NCBI GenBank assembly: GCA_964437145.1 | Contig: CAYTFW010000202.1 | Coordinates: 1 to 9,085 of the forward strand | DNA length: 9,085 nt | Direction: 5' to 3' | Source: JAFAZJ01 sp964437145 | GTDB lineage: Bacteria > Pseudomonadota > Alphaproteobacteria > Reyranellales > Reyranellaceae | Part shown: piece by piece, positions 6,101 through 9,085 of the stretch | How the letters are laid out: each line of letters opens with the position of its first letter | Numbering within the stretch: the stretch's first letter is position 1 | The notes under the pieces: generated by a model | Seen by the model: the letters and a program-made list of their open reading frames with translations, nothing else | Told to the model about the DNA's origin: nothing | Databases searched by the model: none | Translations under genes and position numbers: made by a program

Positions 6101-6734
6101 CGGCGCGCCCATCGTGCGCCGTGGCCTGATGCTGGTGCTGTCCTCGCCGTCGGGCGCCGGCAAGACCACGCTCTCACGCCTGCTGCTGGAGCACGATGGC
6201 GGCATCGAGCTGTCGATCTCGGCGACGACCAGGCCCAAGCGGCCCGGCGAGCGCGACGGCGTCGACTATCATTTCATCGACAGCGCCCGCTTCCGCGGCA
6301 TGGTCGAGCGCGAAGAGCTGCTGGAATGGGCGCAGGTCTTCGACAATTACTACGGCACGCCGCGCGCGCCGGTGGAGGCCTCGCTGTCAGCCGGCCGCGA
6401 CATGCTGTTCGACATCGACTGGCAGGGTACGCAGCAGCTGGTCGAGCGCGCCCGCGAGGACCTGGTCAGCGTCTTCATCCTGCCGCCCTCGACGCAGGAG
6501 CTGGAACGCCGCCTGGTGACGCGCGCGCAGGACTCGGCCGAGATCGTGGCGCGGCGCATGTCCAAGGCGGCCGACGAGATGAGCCATTGGGCCGAATACG
6601 ACTACGTCATCGTCAATCGCGAGATCACCAGCAGCCTGGTGGAGCTGCGCGCCATCCTTCAGGCGGAGCGCCTGAAGCGTCACCGCCAGATCGGCCTCTC
6701 CGATTTCGTCAAGGCGCTGCGCGCCGGGCGGTAG
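6090..6734 (+). CDS. gmk: Guanylate kinase
   Basis: Guanylate kinase phosphorylates GMP to GDP with ATP and is essential for GTP/dGTP supply and for nucleotide recycling. The 214-residue protein is of normal length. The P-loop is SPSGAGKTT (19-27). The GMP-binding region follows as ISATTRPKRPGERDGVDYHF (about 43-62), then YYGTPRAPVE, then DMLFDIDWQGTQQL with the core strand, and IFILPPS-like VFILPPSTQELERRL. The lid and C-terminal part carry RRMSKAADEMSHWAEYDYVIVN. All expected motifs are intact. The ATG at 6090 lies inside the last codons of yicC (11-base overlap, different frame) with only a weak AGG-type site, so translational coupling to yicC is likely. Downstream, a palindrome fills the short convergent gap. 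Confidence 0.97.
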   Translation: MSNDGAPIVRRGLMLVLSSPSGAGKTTLSRLLLEHDGGIELSISATTRPKRPGERDGVDYHFIDSARFRGMVEREELLEWAQVFDNYYGTPRAPVEASLSAGRDMLFDIDWQGTQQLVERAREDLVSVFILPPSTQELERRLVTRAQDSAEIVARRMSKAADEMSHWAEYDYVIVNREITSSLVELRAILQAERLKRHRQIGLSDFVKALRAGR

Positions 6735-6741
6735 AATCTTC

Positions 6742-6763
6742 TTGGGACCGCCGGCGGTCCCAA
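6742..6763. terminator. 22-bp perfect palindrome between convergent genes (possible terminator hairpin)
   Basis: The half-sites TTGGGACCGCC and GGCGGTCCCAA abut as an exact palindrome inside the 34-base gap between the gmk stop (6734) and the stop of the minus-strand gene (6769). The position argues for ending transcription from both sides. However, the plus strand has A7 (6762-6768) after the hairpin, and the minus strand has its U-run before the hairpin rather than after it, so neither transcript gets the usual 3' U-tract. It is a hairpin for certain; termination is inferred. Confidence 0.5.
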
Positions 6764-6768
6764 AAAAA

Positions 6769-7629
6769 CTACCGCGGCGAGCGCACGATGCAGGGCGCGT
6801 TGTCGACGTAGACCTGGGCGGCAGGGCCGGTCACCTCGGTGGTGACCTTGTCGCCGCCGCGCACGCCGCGCAGGGTAACCAGCACCTCGTCGACGGTACG
6901 ATCGCCGTTGCGGAAGCTGCAGGCCACCGAGGCGTCGAAAGGCTGGCCCGAATTGTTGGCGAGGTTCATCTGCAGAACCCAGCGTCCCTGTGGACCGATC
7001 TGCAGAGACGGGATCTCCAGCGCCACCAGCGGAACATTCGAGCCCGGGCCGGAGACCTTGGGCACCGTGCCGATGACGCGCGTCCGCGCCTCGATCGCGC
7101 GCTGCGCGGCCGGCCCGCTGCCCGACGGCGCCCCGCGACCCTGGGCGCGCGGATCGAAGGCGCGATCTTCCGGTGGTACCGGCTTGTCGTCGGGCTGGCC
7201 GACCTTTCCCGGCTCGTAGACGCGGCCGGTCGCCGGATCGCGGAACACCTGCGGCTGGGCGGCGGGAGGCGGCGTCAGCGGCCGTGCTTCGCCAGGCTGG
7301 GGCTGGCCAGTGCCGGGCGGCGGTGGCAATGGCTGCGAGGAGACCGGGCCTGCGCCGGGAGGCGCGCCCACAGGACGCGGTGCCGCCGCGATCGGCGGCG
7401 GTGCGGCGACTGGCGGCGCGGCCGCCGCGCCGCCTGCGGCATCGGTCTCGATGCGGTCGTAGCAGGCGAGCCGCTGACCGTTGTCGGTCATCTCCGAGCA
7501 GATCTTCAAGCGCCGCGCCAGTGCGTCGAGCAGCTCGCTCGAGCGGTCGGCGCCGCGTTGGGCGAAGGCGCTACCGGCGATGCTGACAACGACAAGAGCG
7601 GTCGCGGCGGGAAGGAAAATACGGGCCAT
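6769..7629 (-). CDS. Exported Pro/Ala-rich protein with RLACYD motif, unknown function
   Basis: I do not recognise a named family for this 286-residue protein. Residues 1-23 are a signal peptide (basic start, ATALVVVSIAGSAFA, cleavage before Q24). A short helical segment follows, with Cys44 and RLACYD at 53-58 (Cys56); this C...RLACYD pattern recurs in several exported proteobacterial proteins, including VasI/TagO-type ones, and the cysteines may pair. Residues about 63-175 are low-complexity Pro/Ala/Gly/Gln sequence, probably a flexible linker, containing VFRDPATGRVYEPG. The C-terminal 100 residues look like a folded beta-rich domain (VPLVALEIPSLQIGPQGRW, LQMNLANNSGQPFDASVAC, VYVDNAPC) with Cys237 and Cys280. 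The ATG at 7629 has AAGGA five bases upstream (7635-7639 on the plus strand), so the start is good. It lies 66 bases downstream of the dihydroorotase homologue on the same strand. Confidence 0.8.
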   Translation of the reverse strand: MARIFLPAATALVVVSIAGSAFAQRGADRSSELLDALARRLKICSEMTDNGQRLACYDRIETDAAGGAAAAPPVAAPPPIAAAPRPVGAPPGAGPVSSQPLPPPPGTGQPQPGEARPLTPPPAAQPQVFRDPATGRVYEPGKVGQPDDKPVPPEDRAFDPRAQGRGAPSGSGPAAQRAIEARTRVIGTVPKVSGPGSNVPLVALEIPSLQIGPQGRWVLQMNLANNSGQPFDASVACSFRNGDRTVDEVLVTLRGVRGGDKVTTEVTGPAAQVYVDNAPCIVRSPR

Positions 7630-7695
7630 GCGGGTCCTTGAAAGGCCTGGTCGGGCGCGAGCACAAGATTAACATGCCGTGCGGCGGAATTGTGA

Positions 7696-9027
7696 TCACG
7701 CCGCGGCGGTTTCGGGCCACAAGCTGTTGTCGCGGTAGATCACGCGGCCATCGAGCACGGTCATCAGGGCACGACCCTGCGTCGGGCGTTCGTCAAAAGC
7801 GGTATTGCCGGTCTTGCTCTCGAATTTGTCGGGGTCGATCACCCAGGCGATGTCGGGATCGAACAGCACGAGATCGGCCGGCGCACCTTTCTCCAGCCGT
7901 CCGCCGGGCAGCTTGAATAACTTCGACGGCGTCGTGGTCAGCCTCTGCCAGATGCGCGGCAGTGTCATCTGGCCGTTGTGATAGAGCTCGAGCGCGATCG
8001 GCAGCAAGGTTTCCAGGCCGACGACGCCGGGCTCGGCCAGCGCGAAGGGCACGCGCTTGCTCTCGACGTCCTGCGGCCGGTGATCCGAGACGATGCAGTC
8101 GATGGTGCCGTCGCGCACGCCCTCGACCACGGCCAGGCGGTCGGACTCGGCGCGCAGCGGTGGCACGACCTTGGCGAAGGTGCGGTAGTCGCCGACCGCG
8201 ATCTCGTTGAGCGCGAAATAGTGCGGGGCGGTATCGCAGGTCACCTTCAGCCCGCGCGCCTTGGCACGGCGGACGATGTCGACGCCTTCGGCGGTCGAGA
8301 TCTTGCTGGCGTGGTAGCGGCCGCCGGTCATCTCGACCAGGCGCATGTCGCGTTCGAGCTGGATCGCCTCGGCCAGCCTGTGGCTGGAGCCCAGGCCCAG
8401 CCGCGTCGCAATTTCACCGCTGTTCATCGCGCCGGTCGACAGCGATGGCTCCTGCGGCGTCTGCACGATCAGCACATCGAACGTCTTGGCGTAGTACAGC
8501 GCCCGGCGCATCAACTGAGCATTGGCGATCGCCCTGTCGCCATCGGTGAACGCCACCGCGCCGGCTTCCGAGATCAGGCCGATCTCGGCGAGCTGCTCGC
8601 CCTTCAGGCCCAAGGTCAGCGCGCCATAGGCGTACATCTTGGTGCGCTGCACCTGGCGCGCACGCCGCGCCACGAACTCGATCAGCGAGGCGTCGTCGAA
8701 GGGCGGCTCGGTGTCGGGCAGGATGCACATCGAGGTGACGCCGCCCGCCGCCGCGGCGCGGCCGGCGGTGTCGAAGGTCTCCTTGTGCTCCTCGCCCGGC
8801 TCGCCGGTATGCACGCGCAGATCGACGATGCCCGGCGCCAGGCAATGGCCTTGGCAATCGACCGTGGCGATGCCGTAGGGCGCGCCGCCGGAGAACAGGT
8901 TGGCGCCGTAATCGAGGATCTTGCCGTCGCCGATCAGCACGGCGCCGCGCTGGTCGGTATCGGCCGACGGGTCGATCAGGCGGGCGTTGATATAGGCGAC
9001 CGGCCGGCCGTCGCTGCCGTTGGCCAT
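7696..9027 (-). CDS. pyrC: Dihydroorotase homologue, probably catalytically inactive (PyrC'/PyrX type)
   Basis: This 443-residue amidohydrolase-fold protein matches dihydroorotase (pyrimidine synthesis: carbamoyl-aspartate to dihydroorotate) along its length, including APGIVDLRVHTGEPGEEHKE (64-83), AGGVTSMCILPDTEP, GAVAFTDGD (156-164), IDCIVSDHRPQDV (309-321), GLETLL, and GAPADLVLFDPD near the end. Key residues have changed. In the DxHxHxREPG motif the first His is Arg71 (His73 is kept) and the substrate-binding Arg is Gly75. The segment that normally carries a zinc-binding His (SHAED) reads QTPQE (189-193). The His before the IST strand is Lys242. Asp162 and Asp315 remain. This resembles the inactive PyrC'/PyrX that scaffolds aspartate carbamoyltransferase in pseudomonads. 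The ATG at 9027 follows the upstream stop by one base, with GGGGGT eight bases upstream; a longer frame to 9063 would only overlap the upstream gene. It is probably co-translated with that gene. Confidence 0.9.
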   Translation of the reverse strand: MANGSDGRPVAYINARLIDPSADTDQRGAVLIGDGKILDYGANLFSGGAPYGIATVDCQGHCLAPGIVDLRVHTGEPGEEHKETFDTAGRAAAAGGVTSMCILPDTEPPFDDASLIEFVARRARQVQRTKMYAYGALTLGLKGEQLAEIGLISEAGAVAFTDGDRAIANAQLMRRALYYAKTFDVLIVQTPQEPSLSTGAMNSGEIATRLGLGSSHRLAEAIQLERDMRLVEMTGGRYHASKISTAEGVDIVRRAKARGLKVTCDTAPHYFALNEIAVGDYRTFAKVVPPLRAESDRLAVVEGVRDGTIDCIVSDHRPQDVESKRVPFALAEPGVVGLETLLPIALELYHNGQMTLPRIWQRLTTTPSKLFKLPGGRLEKGAPADLVLFDPDIAWVIDPDKFESKTGNTAFDERPTQGRALMTVLDGRVIYRDNSLWPETAAA

Positions 9028-9028
9028 C

Positions 9029-9085
9029 TCAGGCGACCCCCGGCAGCGCGTTGCGGCGACCACCGATCAGCGCATCGAGGCAGGC
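9029..9085 (-). CDS. pyrB: Probable aspartate carbamoyltransferase, last 18 codons
   Basis: An open frame enters from the right edge and ends in TGA one base before the dihydroorotase homologue (TGA-G-ATG). The 18 visible residues begin ACLDALIGG and end NALPGVA. ACLDAL fits the C-terminal helix of aspartate carbamoyltransferases (usually GVAVRMAVL...), and pyrB directly before this kind of pyrC homologue is a common arrangement. The assignment rests mainly on context and a very short match, so it is moderate. Aspartate carbamoyltransferase makes carbamoyl-aspartate, the committed step of pyrimidine synthesis. Confidence 0.6.
   Translation of the reverse strand, partial: ACLDALIGGRRNALPGVA

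Noticed and set aside
7630..7695. Possible promoter or riboswitch in the 66-base gap before the exported protein
   Set aside because: Apart from the AAGGA ribosome binding site, no convincing promoter pair or structured element was found.
6742..8000. Plus-strand open frames opposite the exported protein and dihydroorotase homologue
   Set aside because: Low-complexity Arg/Ala/Gly translations without motifs; the minus-strand genes have start sites, a signal peptide and family matches.

Overview
This 9,085-base, strongly GC-rich window looks like ordinary chromosome of an alphaproteobacterium. It encodes HdaA, the alphaproteobacterial regulator of DnaA, just downstream of an AI-2E/PerM-family transporter, a CDP-alcohol phosphatidyltransferase and a DUF2066 protein, and divergent from purM. 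The protein sequences most recall Rhodospirillales/Reyranella-like bacteria, but genus is a guess. There are ten protein-coding genes, two of them cut by the window edges. No rRNA, tRNA, CRISPR array, transposase, phage gene or gap longer than 300 bases was seen.

Layout. Positions 1-290 (minus) hold the N-terminal third of PurM (purine synthesis). A 44-base divergent gap follows. A tight plus-strand run at 335-3801 encodes an exported DUF2066 protein, a membrane phospholipid synthase of the CDP-alcohol phosphatidyltransferase family with cardiolipin-synthase-like sequence, an AI-2E-family membrane transporter, and HdaA; the last three junctions are a 1-base gap and two ATGA overlaps. A second plus-strand pair at 3835-5081 encodes an atypical short-chain dehydrogenase and an exported DUF2147 protein. 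The 119-base gap 5082-5200 holds a perfect 28-bp inverted repeat with a 10-base loop. Next come yicC (an endoribonuclease-family protein, TTG start) and gmk (guanylate kinase), overlapping by 11 bases, at 5201-6734. A 22-bp perfect palindrome fills the 34-base convergent gap. The minus strand then carries an exported Pro/Ala-rich protein of unknown function (6769-7629), a dihydroorotase homologue (7696-9027), and the last 18 codons of what is probably pyrB, ending one base before it.

How the genes fit together. Nucleotide metabolism recurs (purM, gmk, pyrB and the dihydroorotase homologue). The most informative protein-level observation is that the dihydroorotase homologue has lost several canonical zinc ligands and substrate residues. 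It therefore resembles the inactive PyrC'/PyrX partners of aspartate carbamoyltransferase, and a separate active PyrC is predicted elsewhere in the genome. The SDR also lacks the catalytic Tyr and Lys. I found no convincing new multi-gene defence or mobile system; the points of interest are divergent family members, the structured repeat, and unknown exported proteins.
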